Below are positions 25,500-34,113 of a stretch of 64,000 bases of DNA, one piece after another. Below the pieces are notes generated by a model. It searched no databases, was not told the origin of the DNA, and saw only the letters and a list, made by a program, of their open reading frames with translations. Positions within the stretch are counted from its first letter, which is position 1; the number at the start of each line of letters is the position of its first letter. Position numbers and translations under genes: made by a program. Origin of the DNA: DASUXA01 sp036378155 (GTDB lineage: Bacteria; Actinomycetota; Actinomycetes; Mycobacteriales; Micromonosporaceae); assembly GCA_036378155.1 (NCBI GenBank), contig DASUXA010000044.1:1-64000 (forward strand), given 5' to 3'.

Positions 25500-26171
25500 T
25501 CAGCGGTGACCGGGCTGGACCAGCCCCGACTCGTACGCGAACACCACCAGCTGCGCCCGGTCGCGCGCGCCGACCTTGGTCATCGCGCGACTGACGTGCG
25601 TCTTCGCGGTCAACGGACTGAGCACGAGGTTCGCCGCGATCTCGTCGTTGGACAGCCCCGCCGCGACCAGCGCCACGACCTCGCGTTCCCGGTCGGTGAG
25701 CAGCGCCAGCCGGGGATCGGACGGTCCGGGACGGGTCGGGTCGTCGAGCCCGGCGAACCGGGTGATGACCGCGCGGGTCACGCTGGGCGACAGCAGGGCG
25801 TCCCCGGCTGCCGCGACCCGCACCGCGGCCAGCAGATCGGCGGGCTCGGTGTCCTTGACGAGGAACCCGCTCGCACCCGAGCGGAGCGCGGCGAACACGT
25901 TCTCCTCCTCGGCGTACGTGGTGAGCACCACGATCCGCACGCCCCGAAGCTCCGGGTCGGAGGTGATCCGGCGGGTAGCGGTGACGCCGTCGACCTCGGG
26001 CATCCGGATGTCCATCAGGACCACGTCGGGACGGAGCCGCCTGGCGAGCGCGACGGTCTGTCCGCCGTTCACCGCCTCGCCGACCACCGCGATGTCGTCG
26101 GCGGATTCGAGCAGCACCCGCAGACCGGCGCGGACCAGCGGTTGGTCGTCGGCGAGCAGCACCCGGATCAT
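25500..26171 (-). CDS. NarL/LuxR-family response regulator
   Basis: A 223-residue regulator. The receiver domain has the acidic pair in VLLADDQPLVR, the phospho-acceptor Asp in VVLMDIRMPEVDG, Thr in VVLTTYAEEE and Lys in FLVKDTEP. The C-terminal LuxR HTH reads LTDREREVVALVAAGLSNDEIAANLVLSPLTAKTHVSRAMTKV. Its ATG overlaps the sensor kinase stop (ATGA), so they are a cognate pair. Likely targets are the neighbouring MMPL-esterase genes. Confidence 0.93.
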   Translation of the reverse strand: MIRVLLADDQPLVRAGLRVLLESADDIAVVGEAVNGGQTVALARRLRPDVVLMDIRMPEVDGVTATRRITSDPELRGVRIVVLTTYAEEENVFAALRSGASGFLVKDTEPADLLAAVRVAAAGDALLSPSVTRAVITRFAGLDDPTRPGPSDPRLALLTDREREVVALVAAGLSNDEIAANLVLSPLTAKTHVSRAMTKVGARDRAQLVVFAYESGLVQPGHR

Positions 26172-27328
26172 GCGACCTCGCCCAGCGGCAGCCGGGCCCG
26201 TACCGAGAAGCCCCGCTCGCCCGGACCAGCCTCGACAGCGCCGCCCAACGCGCCCGCGCGCTCCCGCATGCCCGCGATGCCGTGCCCGCCGTGCCCGGCG
26301 GGCGACCCGGTCGCAGGTACCCCCACCCCGTCGTCGTGGACCTCGATGGTCAGGACGTCGTCGTGTCGTCGCAAGTCGACCTGCGCCGACACGTCCGGTC
26401 CGGCGTGGCGCAACACGTTGGTCAGAGCCTCCTGCAGGATGCGGTACGCCGCGTGGTTCACCCGCGGCGGCAGATCGTCGATCGTCCCGTCGGTGCGCAG
26501 CGTGACCCGCAACCCGGCGTCGCGTACCGCGTCGACCAGCGCGGGTAGCCGGTCGAGCCCGGCTGAGCTGTCGGTCGCGCCGACGCTTTCGTCGCTCGCC
26601 CGCAACACACCGAGCGTGGCGCGCAGCTCGTCCAGCGTCTGCCGACCGGTACGCCGGATCGCCGTCAACGCCTCCCGCGCCTGGTCCGGTCGCGCGTCCA
26701 GGACGTGCAGCGCGGTGCCGGACTGGACGGCGATGGTCGCCAGCGCGTGCGACACCGTGTCGTGCAGTTCGCGGGCGATCCGCAGGCGCTCCTCGGTGAC
26801 CAGGCGGCGCGCCTCGCGGTCGCGCTCCTCGGCGACCAGTCGTAGTCGCTGCGCCGTCTCGGCGGCGAGCGTGCGCCGACTGCGTACCAGCGCGCCGAGC
26901 AGCGCCGCGACCGCGATCAACGCGACGTGCGGCAGCAGGGCGTTGACCAGGACCAGCAGGTCCTGGTGCTGGCGCAGCCCAGTGAAGATCGCGCCCAGCA
27001 GGAAGAAGACCGGCACGGGCAGTACCGGTGAGATCCGTCCGTGCTCGGCGGCGAAGTACAACGCGACGATCAGCGCCAGCGTCGGCGTGAACCCCCGGAA
27101 GTTCGCCGAGTAGTACACGATCAGCAGCGCCGTCACCGTGTAGGCGACCGCGACCGGCCAGCGGCGGACGACGAGGTACGGCAGCGCCACCAACACCCCG
27201 AGCAGATGCCCGACCAGTTGCGGGGCGCGCGCGTTCGGCTCGGTCGCGGTGGCGATCGCGACCTGGACCGCCACCGCGACCGCCAGCGTGATCGTCACGT
27301 CGACCAGGCGGGGTCGCAGGGACACCAT
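26168..27328 (-). CDS. Sensor histidine kinase, DesK/NarL type (HisKA_3)
   Basis: A 386-residue membrane kinase. The first ~160 residues hold about five or six hydrophobic helices without a large outer loop, suggesting sensing within the membrane. A coiled linker (ETAQRLRLVAEERDREARRLVTEERL) leads to the phospho-acceptor site RELHDTVSHALATI. The ATPase part has NVLRHAG (N box), DDGVG and GHGIAGMRERAGALGG. It is paired with the regulator that overlaps its stop. Confidence 0.92.
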   Translation of the reverse strand: MVSLRPRLVDVTITLAVAVAVQVAIATATEPNARAPQLVGHLLGVLVALPYLVVRRWPVAVAYTVTALLIVYYSANFRGFTPTLALIVALYFAAEHGRISPVLPVPVFFLLGAIFTGLRQHQDLLVLVNALLPHVALIAVAALLGALVRSRRTLAAETAQRLRLVAEERDREARRLVTEERLRIARELHDTVSHALATIAVQSGTALHVLDARPDQAREALTAIRRTGRQTLDELRATLGVLRASDESVGATDSSAGLDRLPALVDAVRDAGLRVTLRTDGTIDDLPPRVNHAAYRILQEALTNVLRHAGPDVSAQVDLRRHDDVLTIEVHDDGVGVPATGSPAGHGGHGIAGMRERAGALGGAVEAGPGERGFSVRARLPLGEVA

Positions 27329-27489
27329 GGCGGGTCACGCTACCCGGTTCGGGCACGGTCCCGCGCGGGCTTGTGGACAGCGACCGTGATCGACCCTTCG
27401 GCTGAGTGTGGCCGACCGGTCGCGTCCCTACGATCAACGCGGCCCGCCGGTGGCGGGGCGATGTGGGGCGGGCGCGGAGGGGCGACGAG

Positions 27490-28905
27490 ATGCCGGGCGG
27501 GATCACCGGGTACACCGAGGTACGGGAGCTGGACTACCAGCTGACCGAGCGCACTGTGCTGGCGGTACACGACGCCACGGGCGATCACGTGGTCATCCGG
27601 TACCTGTCCGAGGACGTGCACATCGACCAGCTCCGCGAGCACGTCGGTCGGTTGTCCACAGTCGAGAGCCGGTACGTGGTACGGGTGCGCGAGGTCGTCG
27701 TGGAGGAGACCCGTCGCGCCCTGGTCCTCGAGCCGGTCGAGGGTTTGTCGCTGCGCGCGATCCTGGACGACCAGGGCGTCATGACGGTCGAGGTGGCGCT
27801 GTTCGTGCTGCGCGGGTCGCTGTGCGGGCTCGCCGCCGCGCACGCGGCGGCGGTCGTCCATCGGGCGTACCGACCGGAGTCCGTGCTGGTCGGCTTCGAC
27901 GGCGAGATCCGGCTGTTCGACTTCGGTCTCGGCGCGGTCGCCGCCGGGGACGACGCGACGGCGGACATCCGCGCGGCGGTCGTCACGTTCGTGGAGATCC
28001 TCACCGGCGTGACGGCGCTCGGTCCGGCGGTCGACGAGCTGGTGTCCGCCGTGCCGGTGCCGCTGCGCGACCTGGTACGGGCCGGCGTGTCCGAAACCGT
28101 GGACATGGTCGCCCTGCTGGCGAGCCTCGACACCGTCGCGGTCGCGGCGTACGGAGCGCAGTGGGCCGAGCGTGGTCGGTTGTGGCTGGCGTTGCGCGCG
28201 GAGGAGTTGCGGGTCGAGCAGTTGCGTGCGGAGGCGGCGCTGGTCGAGGAGCGCTGGGGTGAGCAGGCGGAGGCGGCGGGCGTGGGCGCGGCGGCGGGCG
28301 CGGGCGCGGCGGCGGGGGTCGCCGGGCTGCTCGCCGCCGAGGAACTGCGGCTGCGCCGGCTGCGCGAGCAGGAGTTGCGGGAACGCCTGGCGCACGCGGC
28401 GACGCTGCGGGTGGCGGCGGCGGCTGCCGAGCAGCGGTGGGAGGAGGAGTGCCGGGGCGCCGGGCGGACACCCGACGTACCGGACACGTCCGCGCGCGTG
28501 CCCGCCCCGGCTCCGCCCAGCGCCGACGTCGCCGGTCCGCACCGGCGTCGCCGCTTCGGGCGGCTCGTCATGGCGGGTACCTTCGTGCTGCTGATCTGCG
28601 GTGGGTTCCTGACCTGGTTCCTCACCGACCGGCACACGCCGACGCCGACGCCCGAGGTACCGGTCGCGTCCTCGCCGACCGGATCACCGAGCACCGTCCC
28701 GGCGGTACCGGCTGCCAGCGAATCGACCCTGCCCAGCCCGACCGTCACCGCCACCCGTACGGCGGCTCCGGTGCCGCCCGCCCCGACGGGCAGTTGGTCG
28801 CCGGTACCGAAGGGGCGCTCCGAGGGCGGACCCGCGCCGACCCCGACCCCGAGCAGCGTCACGTCGGCGCCCAGCCCGAGCGGGAGTTCGGCGGCGACCT
28901 CCTAG
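27490..28905 (+). CDS. Membrane-bound Ser/Thr pseudokinase
   Basis: A 471-residue protein. Residues 5-200 resemble a bacterial Ser/Thr kinase but key residues are changed: the ATP-binding Lys is Arg37 (VVIR), HRDLKPxN is HRAYRPES at 124-131 (no catalytic Asp), while DFG stays at 144-146. The glycine-rich loop is not seen. Activity is therefore doubtful. A long Ala/Glu/Arg helix (about 225-335) follows, then one transmembrane helix (about 362-384) and an outer Thr/Pro/Ser-rich tail. The ATG at 27490 follows GGAGGGG; the frame is open further upstream. Confidence 0.72.
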   Translation: MPGGITGYTEVRELDYQLTERTVLAVHDATGDHVVIRYLSEDVHIDQLREHVGRLSTVESRYVVRVREVVVEETRRALVLEPVEGLSLRAILDDQGVMTVEVALFVLRGSLCGLAAAHAAAVVHRAYRPESVLVGFDGEIRLFDFGLGAVAAGDDATADIRAAVVTFVEILTGVTALGPAVDELVSAVPVPLRDLVRAGVSETVDMVALLASLDTVAVAAYGAQWAERGRLWLALRAEELRVEQLRAEAALVEERWGEQAEAAGVGAAAGAGAAAGVAGLLAAEELRLRRLREQELRERLAHAATLRVAAAAAEQRWEEECRGAGRTPDVPDTSARVPAPAPPSADVAGPHRRRRFGRLVMAGTFVLLICGGFLTWFLTDRHTPTPTPEVPVASSPTGSPSTVPAVPAASESTLPSPTVTATRTAAPVPPAPTGSWSPVPKGRSEGGPAPTPTPSSVTSAPSPSGSSAATS

Positions 28906-28912
28906 CCCTGGG

Positions 28913-28955
28913 GCGGGTCGACCGCGCCGGCTGGCAGCCGGCGCGGTCAACCCGC
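28913..28955. terminator. Bidirectional terminator between convergent genes
   Basis: gcgggt-c-gaccgcgccggct (28913-28932) pairs with 28936-28955 with one mismatch and a 3-nt loop. It begins 8 bp after the pseudokinase stop and includes the stop codon of the opposite methyltransferase gene. Confidence 0.88.
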
Positions 28956-29762
28956 GAGGCGGGCCACCACGCTGTACCCGGGGAAGTGGGCAGCCTCGGC
29001 GGGCAGGCGGTCGACATCGTCCGGGCGCCACAGCGGGCACGGGACGATGCCGGGGTCGACGGGCTGCCAGCCGTCGAGCAGCGCCGCCAGTTCCGACCTG
29101 CCCCGCATCACGACGTTGTTGTCCGCGCGGGCGTACACCTCCTGCGCGTCGCGCTGCCCCGCCGGCGGTCGACCGTCGTCGCTGGCATGCGAGATCGCGA
29201 CGTAGCTGCCCGGTGCGAGAGCCTGACGCAACTGCGCCAGGATGTGCGCCGGATGCTGGTCGTCCGGGATGAAGTGCAGGGTGGCGACGAGCAGTACCGC
29301 GACCGGACGGTCGAGGTCGAGCAGGTCGCGGACGAGCGGTTCGCCGAGGATGGTCAGCGGGCGCCGAAGGTCGCCCAGCAGCGCCCCGGCGCGCGGGTTG
29401 CCGGTCAGGATGGCGCGCGCGTGCGCGACCGCGATCGGGTCGATGTCGACGTACACCACGCGCGCGTCGGGGTTGACCGCCCCGGCGATCTCGTGCACGT
29501 TGCCGACTGTCGGGATGCCGGAGCCGAGGTCGAGGAACTGGTCGATGCCCGCCTCACCGGCGAGGTAGCGCACGGCGCGACCCAGGTAGGCGCGGTTCTC
29601 CCGCAACACCGACGGCAGTTCGGGCATCGCGGCGACGGCTCGCTCGGCCACCGCGCGGTCGGCGGCGAAGTTGTGCGACCCGCCGAGCATGTAGTCGTAG
29701 ATCCGCGATGACGCCGGTCTGTCGATGTCGACCTCCGGCGGCGCCCACTCCGGTCGCCCCAC
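28947..29762 (-). CDS. S-adenosylmethionine-dependent methyltransferase (PF04672/DUF574 type)
   Basis: A 271-residue protein of an actinomycete-specific methyltransferase family. Signature segments are RIYDYMLGGSHNFAADRA at the start, FLDLGSGIPTVGNVHEIA (SAM motif I), VVYVDIDPIAVAHARAIL (motif II, acidic end of strand 2) and VAVLLVATLHFIPDD. The natural substrate is unknown for most members. The GTG at 29762 has AGGAGG 6 nt upstream. It stands alone; these genes are often multiplied in actinomycete genomes. Confidence 0.88.
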   Translation of the reverse strand: MGRPEWAPPEVDIDRPASSRIYDYMLGGSHNFAADRAVAERAVAAMPELPSVLRENRAYLGRAVRYLAGEAGIDQFLDLGSGIPTVGNVHEIAGAVNPDARVVYVDIDPIAVAHARAILTGNPRAGALLGDLRRPLTILGEPLVRDLLDLDRPVAVLLVATLHFIPDDQHPAHILAQLRQALAPGSYVAISHASDDGRPPAGQRDAQEVYARADNNVVMRGRSELAALLDGWQPVDPGIVPCPLWRPDDVDRLPAEAAHFPGYSVVARLAG

Positions 29763-29917
29763 CTGCTGCCTCCTCACCGGACACTGCGCGGTGAGTCTAG
29801 ATCGCCCGACGTCGCTGCGACGCGGGGGCGGCAGCGGTGTGGGTCCGGGCGGGGCGGGTCGCGTGGCGCGACGCGGCGGACCTGTTCCGGCTCGACCTGT
29901 CCGGGGTTCAGCGGTCG

Positions 29918-30823
29918 CTAGCCCCGGTCCCCTCGGTGCGCGGCGACCAGCCGGCGGACCTCGGGCGCTACCTCGCCCCCGAAGCGTTCGAGATCCGACG
30001 CCTCGTCGGTCATCAGGATGAACCCGGAGACGCCGTGCTCCACGGTGAGCGTCGCCAGTTCCTCCGCCCACTGCCGGGGCGGTCCGGTGAGCGGCCCGGT
30101 ACCCGTGTCGCTGAACCGCCCCGAGATGTTCAACAGTCGACGGACCGCCTTCGGGTCGCGTCCGGCGGCGCTCGCCCCCTCGTCGATGTGCGCGTTGAGG
30201 TCCACCAGGTCGGCGGCGCCGTTCGGCAGGTACCCGAGCGTCGGCAGGCATCCGTCGGCGACGCGTCCGACCAGGCGGAGCAGGCGCGGCTTGTACGCGC
30301 CGACCCAGATCGCGATGTCGTGCGCGGGTGTCGGTCCCCGCTTCGCGCCGACCACCCGGTAGTGCTCGCCGGCGACCCGTACCCCGCCGGGCTGGTCGGT
30401 CGCCCACACCTCGCGGATCACCCGGATCGCCTCGTCGAGCGCGTCGACCGCCTCGCCGGGGCCGCGTCGGGTGCCTCCGGACGCCTCGATCGCGCTCCAG
30501 AACGCGCCGGTACCGATGCCCAGTTCGAACCGTCCGCCGCTGAGCAGGTCGAGGCTGGCGGCGCTGCGGGCGATGACGACCGGTTGGCGCAGCGGCAGGT
30601 TCGCGACGTTGGGGGCGAGCCGCACCCGGCTGGTCGCGGCGCCGAGGTACGACAGCACCGTCCAGGCGTCCAGCAGCGCCGGCTGGTACGGGTGGTCCTG
30701 GATGGTGACGAGGTCGAGCCCGGCTCGTTCGGATGCCTGGGCGAGCGTCACCACCTGCGCGGGGCGGTCCACAGTCGGCGTGACGAAGCTGCCGAACAGC
30801 AGGTCGTGTCCGTAGTCGGTCAT
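29918..30823 (-). CDS. LLM-class flavin/F420-dependent oxidoreductase
   Basis: A 301-residue TIM-barrel protein of the bacterial luciferase-like family, in actinomycetes usually F420-dependent. Typical segments are QASERAGLDLVTIQDHPYQP, RVRLAPNVANLPLRQPVVIARSAASLDLLSGGRFELGIGTG and AIRVIREVW. The substrate cannot be inferred. Its ATG overlaps the stop of the DUF429 gene upstream (ATGA), so both form one operon. Confidence 0.88.
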   Translation of the reverse strand: MTDYGHDLLFGSFVTPTVDRPAQVVTLAQASERAGLDLVTIQDHPYQPALLDAWTVLSYLGAATSRVRLAPNVANLPLRQPVVIARSAASLDLLSGGRFELGIGTGAFWSAIEASGGTRRGPGEAVDALDEAIRVIREVWATDQPGGVRVAGEHYRVVGAKRGPTPAHDIAIWVGAYKPRLLRLVGRVADGCLPTLGYLPNGAADLVDLNAHIDEGASAAGRDPKAVRRLLNISGRFSDTGTGPLTGPPRQWAEELATLTVEHGVSGFILMTDEASDLERFGGEVAPEVRRLVAAHRGDRG

Positions 30824-31575
30824 GCGGGCTCCACAAGATCGGTGAGGGCGCCGGTCGGTACCGCGATCCACCCTTCGGTGCGCGCCTGGTCGCGCTGGTC
30901 GGCGTCGGGTCGGGTGGCGAGGCCGAGCGCGGCGGCGCGGGCGACGAGCGCGGCGACGACCGCGTCCGTCGCGTCGTGGGTGCTGCGGCACAGCGGTTCG
31001 TACGCCCCGAGTTCCAGCCACCGCGCCGCCGCCAGCAGCCCGTCGACCAGCAGCCCGTGGCTGTCGCGCCGACCGGGGCGTTTGTACCCGCGATGGGTCA
31101 GCCCCCACCGGTGCAGCGCCGCCGCCGGGTACACCTCGACGACGACGCCGTCGCCGCACCGGTCGACGGGGGTACCGCGTTCGGCGAGCTGTGCCAGCAG
31201 CGCGGCGCAGCGCAGCGCGACGTGACCGATCCGGTCGGCGGCGACGCTCAGCGGCGGTACCCCGGTCTGCGCGCGGACCAGTTCGTCGGTCGTCCGGTAG
31301 GTCAGGGACCGTCGCCACGCCGCGCCGTCGCTGCCCTCGGCGGGGGCCGGTACCCGTCCCTGACGGTGCGCGACGAGGAACTCCACGAACGGCTCCGGCC
31401 AGCCCAACGGACAGTCCAGTCCCGCCTTGTCGGCGCTCGTGATCGCGTCGACGATCCGCTCGTCCGGGACGCCGACGCGCAGGTCGGCGACGCGAGCCCG
31501 ACCGGGCGACCAGTCGATCGCGGCGAGCGCGGTGCGTGCGTCGGCGGCCGCCAGGTCTACGCCGATAGTCAGCAC
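30820..31575 (-). CDS. DUF429 family protein (RNase H-like fold)
   Basis: A 251-residue protein. It begins MLTIGVDLAAADARTALAAIDW, which looks like the first strand of an RNase H/actin-like fold with an acidic metal ligand. AGLDCPLGWPEPFVEFL and VVVEVYPAAALHRWG are DUF429 hallmarks. The family is of unknown function, possibly nucleic-acid processing. The start is a GTG with GGTCCAGG just before. It is translationally coupled to the LLM oxidoreductase gene. Confidence 0.78.
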   Translation of the reverse strand: MLTIGVDLAAADARTALAAIDWSPGRARVADLRVGVPDERIVDAITSADKAGLDCPLGWPEPFVEFLVAHRQGRVPAPAEGSDGAAWRRSLTYRTTDELVRAQTGVPPLSVAADRIGHVALRCAALLAQLAERGTPVDRCGDGVVVEVYPAAALHRWGLTHRGYKRPGRRDSHGLLVDGLLAAARWLELGAYEPLCRSTHDATDAVVAALVARAAALGLATRPDADQRDQARTEGWIAVPTGALTDLVEPA

Positions 31576-31664
31576 ACCTGGACCCTACGTGACCGCGCGG
31601 TCTCCTGTGTGGAGGCGACCCGGCGTCCGGCGCGGACCGTCCGCGATCCTCCGACGGAAAAGTT

Positions 31665-31682
31665 TGGCAACACGTATTGCCA
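31665..31682. promoter_or_regulatory. Candidate LacI-family operator before the sulfated-glycan operon
   Basis: TGGCAACACGTATTGCCA is a perfect inverted repeat of TGGCAA with a 6-bp spacer, about 65 bp before the lacI-like start. It stands in a stretch that is less GC-rich than its surroundings. Position and form suit an autoregulatory operator of the adjacent LacI protein. Confidence 0.6.
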
Positions 31683-31748
31683 CCGCTAATCAGCACGTCA
31701 TATGGTCTCGGAACCGCTCAGGGGCAACTCGGGTTTCCGGAGGTGTCG

Positions 31749-32792
31749 GTGGTCGTCCGACGGGCCGACGTGGCGCGACTGGCGGGGACGTCCCCCGCTG
31801 TCGTCAGTTACGTCCTGAACAACGGACCACGCAAAGTGGCGCCGGACACCCGGGCCCGCGTGCTCGCGGCGATCGAGCAGTTGGGCTACCGACCCAACGG
31901 CATCGCCCGGTCGCTGCGGATGAACCGGACGATGACCCTCGGTCTGGTCGTGCCCGACATGTCGAACCCGTTCTTCGCCGAGTTGGCCCACGAGATCGAA
32001 GAGGCGGCGTTCGCCCAGAACTACACCCTGCTGATCGGTAACGCGGCTGAGGACGACGGTCGGCAGACCGCGTACGTGCACACCTTCCTCGCCCGACAGG
32101 TCGACGGTCTGTTCCTGGTACCGGCGCACGGCCCGGTCACCTGCCTGCCCGAACTGCAGCGCTCCGGAGTCCCGTGGATCGCGCTCGACCGCACCGTGCC
32201 CGGCGCCGTCGCCCCCGCGCTGCTGGCGGACAACCGGGGCGGGGCGCGCGCGGCGACCGAGCACCTGCTGGCGCACGGTCGGCGACGCGTCGCCTGTATC
32301 GCCGGTCCGCAGGACGTGGTACCGGCGACCGAGCGCGTCGCCGGTTGGCGCGAGGCGCTCGCCGAGGCAGGGGTACGACCCAGCGGGATGTCCGTCTGGC
32401 ACGGCGAGTTCGGTCGGCGCGCCGGGTACCGGGCGGGACACGAACTGCTCGCCCACGGCGAGTTCGACGCGGTCTTCGTCGCCAGCGACGAGCAGGCGCT
32501 GGGAGTTCTGCGGGCGCTGCTCGAGTTGGGCATCCGCTGCCCGGACGACGTGGCGATCGCGTCGTTCGACGGGATCGCCGCCGCCGGGTACTCGACGCCC
32601 GCGCTGACCACGATGGCGCAGCCGTTCGCCGAGATGGGTCGCACCGCGGTGACCCTGCTGCTGGATCGGATGGAGACGCCGGACTCCGTCGTCGACATCC
32701 AGCCGATGCCCGTGTCGCTGGTCGCACGCGGTTCGTGCGGCTGCCCCGATCCGCCGGGTGGCGAGGCGGACCACCCGGAGGTGACGTCATGA
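31749..32792 (+). CDS. LacI-family transcriptional regulator of the glycan operon
   Basis: A 347-residue regulator. The N-terminal HTH and hinge read RRADVARLAGTSPAVVSYVLNNG...VLAAIEQLGYRPNGIARSLR. The rest is a periplasmic-binding-protein-like sugar domain (TLGLVVPDMSNPFFAELAHEIEEAA; AIASFDGIAAAGYSTPALTTMAQP). I preferred the GTG at 31749, with GGAGG 5 nt upstream, over the GTG at 31743, which overlaps that site. It overlaps the ribokinase ATG, so it is the first gene of the operon and probably represses it until a sugar from the glycan binds. Confidence 0.88.
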   Translation: MVVRRADVARLAGTSPAVVSYVLNNGPRKVAPDTRARVLAAIEQLGYRPNGIARSLRMNRTMTLGLVVPDMSNPFFAELAHEIEEAAFAQNYTLLIGNAAEDDGRQTAYVHTFLARQVDGLFLVPAHGPVTCLPELQRSGVPWIALDRTVPGAVAPALLADNRGGARAATEHLLAHGRRRVACIAGPQDVVPATERVAGWREALAEAGVRPSGMSVWHGEFGRRAGYRAGHELLAHGEFDAVFVASDEQALGVLRALLELGIRCPDDVAIASFDGIAAAGYSTPALTTMAQPFAEMGRTAVTLLLDRMETPDSVVDIQPMPVSLVARGSCGCPDPPGGEADHPEVTS

Positions 32793-33724
32793 CGAACGTG
32801 TTCGTGGTCGGCAGCGCCAACGTCGACCTGATCGCGCGGGTACCGCACCTGCCCGCGCCCGGTGAGACCCTGCTCTGCTCCGAGTCGGCGACCCGGCCCG
32901 GCGGCAAGGGCGCGAACCAGGCGGTCGCGGCGAGCCGACTGGGCGCCCGGACCACGATCTACGCCGCGGTCGGCGACGACGCGTTCGGCGGTCGGGTCCG
33001 CGCCTCGCTGGACGACGAAGGCGTATGCGTCGACCGGGTGATCCAGGTCGCGGGCGTCGCCACCGGGATCGCCATGATCGTGGTCTCCGACCAGGGCGAG
33101 AACTCCATTGTGGTCGCGCCGGGGGCGAACCACCGGCTGGACGTCGACACGCTGCGCGGGCTCGAGGACGAACTGACCCCCGGCGACGTGGTCGTGGTGC
33201 AGTTGGAGATCCCGCTCGCCACCTGTGTGGAAGCCGCGCGCCTGGCGCGCCGGGCGGGGGCTCGGGTGGTGCTCAACGCCGCCCCGCTGCCCGAGCCGGG
33301 CGACCTGTGCTTCGCCGACCTGCTCGGCACCGTCGACGTGCTGGTGGTCAACGAGGGCGAGGCGCTCGCCCTCGCCGACCAGGCACCGCCGGTCGACGGT
33401 ACCGGCTGGGGGCGACTCGCCGGCAACCTCCGCAAGCTGGGCCCGTCGGCGTGCGTGGTCACGCTCGGCGGCGACGGCGCGGTGGCGGTGGACGACTCCG
33501 GGGTGTACGCGCATCCGGCGTACCCCGTGGACGTGGTGGACACGACCGGCGCCGGGGACGCCTTCTGCGGAGCGCTCGCCGTCGGCCTCGCGCGCGGCGA
33601 GCCGCTGTCCACGGCGATGCGTCGCGGCTGCGCCGCCGGGGCGTTGGCGACCTCGCGGCTGGGAGCGCAGACCGCGCTGCCCACCGTGGACGAGCTCGAC
33701 CGGTTTCTACGAGAGGTTGGCTGA
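32789..33724 (+). CDS. rbsK: Ribokinase-like sugar kinase (PfkB family)
   Basis: A 311-residue PfkB kinase. NVFVVGSANVDLIARV and RPGGKGANQAVAASRLGA form the N-terminal signature; VVDTTGAGDAFCGALAVGLA holds the anion hole and catalytic Asp. The closest named enzyme is ribokinase, ATP to the 5-OH of a pentose. With the RbsD-like gene next to it, a furanose pentose is the likely substrate. ATG overlaps the lacI stop; the stop overlaps the next ATG (TGATG). Confidence 0.87.
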   Translation: MTNVFVVGSANVDLIARVPHLPAPGETLLCSESATRPGGKGANQAVAASRLGARTTIYAAVGDDAFGGRVRASLDDEGVCVDRVIQVAGVATGIAMIVVSDQGENSIVVAPGANHRLDVDTLRGLEDELTPGDVVVVQLEIPLATCVEAARLARRAGARVVLNAAPLPEPGDLCFADLLGTVDVLVVNEGEALALADQAPPVDGTGWGRLAGNLRKLGPSACVVTLGGDGAVAVDDSGVYAHPAYPVDVVDTTGAGDAFCGALAVGLARGEPLSTAMRRGCAAGALATSRLGAQTALPTVDELDRFLREVG

Positions 33725-34113
33725 TGCGGCGCTCCGGTATCTGGCATCCACGCCTGGCGCAGCTCATCGTGGCGTTGGGACACGGCGACGAGTTGGTGAT
33801 CGCCGACCCCGGTCTGCCCGTACCGCCCCACGTCGAGACGATCGACCTGGTCTGGTCGCGGGGCGAGCCCGGTCTGGTACCGGTGCTGCGCGCCGTCGTC
33901 GCCGAGCTCGTCGTCGAGCAGGCGACCGTGGCGACCGAGCTGGTCGACGACAAGCTGGTCGACGACATCACCGAGCAGCTCGGCGAGGTACCGCTGACCA
34001 GGGTGTCGCACGACCGGCTCAAGGCGATGACGGCAGCGGCCCGGGTGGTGGTGCGTACCGGCGAGGACACGCCGTACGCGAACGTCGTGCTGCGAGCGGG
34101 GGTGCCGTTCTGA
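33724..34113 (+). CDS. rbsD: RbsD/FucU-family sugar pyranase (mutarotase)
   Basis: A 129-residue protein of the RbsD/FucU family, which interconverts pyranose and furanose forms so that the kinase can use the sugar. The catalytic His20 stands in ALGHGDELVIADPGLPVP, with Asp22 and Asp28. The C-terminal TGEDTPYANVVLRAGVPF with its Tyr-Ala-Asn is the other conserved motif. It overlaps both neighbours by one base at the stop and start. Confidence 0.9.
   Translation: MRRSGIWHPRLAQLIVALGHGDELVIADPGLPVPPHVETIDLVWSRGEPGLVPVLRAVVAELVVEQATVATELVDDKLVDDITEQLGEVPLTRVSHDRLKAMTAAARVVVRTGEDTPYANVVLRAGVPF

Noticed and set aside
28261..28320. gcggcgggcg low-complexity run in the pseudokinase gene
   Set aside because: It is an Ala/Gly coding stretch in high-GC DNA with no regular unit, so not a defined repeat.
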